Below are positions 63,548 to 64,000 of a stretch of 64,000 bases of DNA, one piece after another. The stretch is from Pseudomonadota bacterium. GTDB lineage: Bacteria; Pseudomonadota; Gammaproteobacteria; Steroidobacterales; Steroidobacteraceae. The stretch lies in assembly GCA_016713725.1 (NCBI GenBank), contig JADJOO010000008.1:1-64000 (forward strand). The letters run 5' to 3'. The notes beneath the pieces are model-generated. The model did no database searches, was not told the origin of the DNA, and saw nothing but the letters and a program-made list of their open reading frames with translations. A program made the translations under genes and the position numbers. Each line of letters begins with the position of its first letter. The first letter of the stretch is position 1.

Positions 63548-64000
63548 TCAGCGCTCCCGTCGCGGCAGGTAATCGCGAAACGCGTCCATCTTCTTCCACT
63601 CGGGCACGGGTGGTTCATGCGCCGGTGCCGGGGCGTAGACGGAAACCTCCTCGAGCGTCATGCGGTGGATGTAGCGCGGGCAGTTCGGGAAGACGTGCTC
63701 GGCCTTCACCCGCACGACCAGTTGCGCGCCGACGAAGGAGTCGATCAGTGGGTCGGCGAAGTCGATGCTTGCGACGCCATTCACCCGCAGTCGCTTCGGC
63801 TTCTCGAAGTCCATGAAGAGCAGGCCGACCCGCGGATTGCGCAGGACGTTGCCAAGGCTCTTGAACATGCCGTTGCCGTCGTAGCTGGGGAAGGCCAGGG
63901 TATCTTCGGCAATGACCCGCACGAACCCGGGCCGGCCGCCTTTGTAGGAACAGTCCGGCCAACCGTCCGCGTCGGCCGTCGCCAGGAAGAACATGGCGCG
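63548..64000 (-). CDS. Pyridoxamine-5'-phosphate-oxidase-like protein, N-terminus beyond window
   Basis: Open to the window edge. FMN split-barrel pattern MFFLATADADGWPDCSYKGGRPGFVRVIAEDTLAFPSYDGNGMFKSLGNVLRNPRVGLLFMDFEKPKRLRVNGVASI, with the later HVFPNCPRYIHRM seen in PNPOx-like proteins. About 149 residues present; 30-50 residues of the N-terminus are missing. It precedes the amidohydrolase by 119 bp in the same direction. A flavin- or F420-dependent reductase role is possible; the substrate is unknown. Confidence 0.85.
   Translation of the reverse strand, partial: RAMFFLATADADGWPDCSYKGGRPGFVRVIAEDTLAFPSYDGNGMFKSLGNVLRNPRVGLLFMDFEKPKRLRVNGVASIDFADPLIDSFVGAQLVVRVKAEHVFPNCPRYIHRMTLEEVSVYAPAPAHEPPVPEWKKMDAFRDYLPRRER

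Noticed and set aside
61843..63618. Long frames on both strands over the amidohydrolase (591 and 495 codons)
   Set aside because: They show no motifs, and the amidohydrolase frame has signal peptide and all metal ligands.
1..64000. CRISPR array, rRNA operon, phage structural genes, toxin-antitoxin pair, integrase
   Set aside because: I looked for regularly spaced repeats and family motifs on both strands and saw none. The island idea thus rests on repeats only.

Overview
The window is high-GC DNA from a heterotrophic proteobacterium. Three large TonB-dependent receptors, TTT and MFS uptake systems, CoA-based catabolic genes and a tRNA-Phe 3' half of gammaproteobacterial type point to an environmental gammaproteobacterium. 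Family and species cannot be fixed from the sequence alone.

Layout. (1) 1-6.1 kb, minus strand: a tripartite carboxylate transporter operon (tctB-tctA-tctC) coupled to a family III CoA-transferase, then an acetolactate synthase large subunit divergent from an AsnC/Lrp regulator. (2) 6.6-9.1 kb: a repeat carrying a tRNA-Phe 3' half, then an IS3-family remnant split by an IS256-family element with a clean 8-bp target duplication. (3) 9.1-23.9 kb: an aromatic-type catabolic cluster with MFS, MAPEG, WrbA, a homogentisate-dioxygenase-like protein, MarR, BKACE, SnoaL, two SDRs, an EthD protein, a TonB receptor, a CMD protein, a gentisate-dioxygenase-like bicupin, a DapA-family lyase, a flavin reductase and a sulfotransferase. 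It ends in a monooxygenase truncated by a second IS256 copy at 24.06-25.48 kb. (4) 25.5-40.3 kb: an AmpG-like MFS, then an amine-oxidation cluster with DAO-type oxidase, TonB receptor and ferric-reductase-like protein facing a spermidine-dehydrogenase-like enzyme, a Rieske oxygenase lacking its cluster ligands, MFS, MBL hydrolase, GNAT, flavin amine oxidase, SnoaL and an AraC regulator. (5) 40.7 kb: a second copy of the tRNA-Phe repeat. (6) 41.1-45.4 kb: copper genes. (7) 45.5-64 kb: peptidase, D-threonine-aldolase-like enzyme, two serine hydrolases, acyl-CoA dehydrogenase, biotin carrier, carboxyltransferase, TetR, MaoC, TonB receptor, MFS, acyl-CoA ligase, enoyl-CoA hydratase, amidohydrolase and a PNPOx-like protein.

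How it works together. Cluster 3 carries a recurrent 15-bp motif at its three divergent promoters, and cluster 7 a TGAG-type palindrome at three promoters including that of tetR. Each is probably a small self-contained regulon: outer-membrane uptake, inner-membrane transport, CoA activation and ring or chain cleavage.

Reading caveat. Many genes, above all in the first 9 kb, are broken by one-base indels. Where homologous reading frames resume cleanly I annotate one gene across the break (type CDS) and name the break. 'Pseudogene' is kept for insertions, truncations, a nonsense codon and the broken transposases. The two IS256 copies suggest that many of the indels are sequence errors and not decay.
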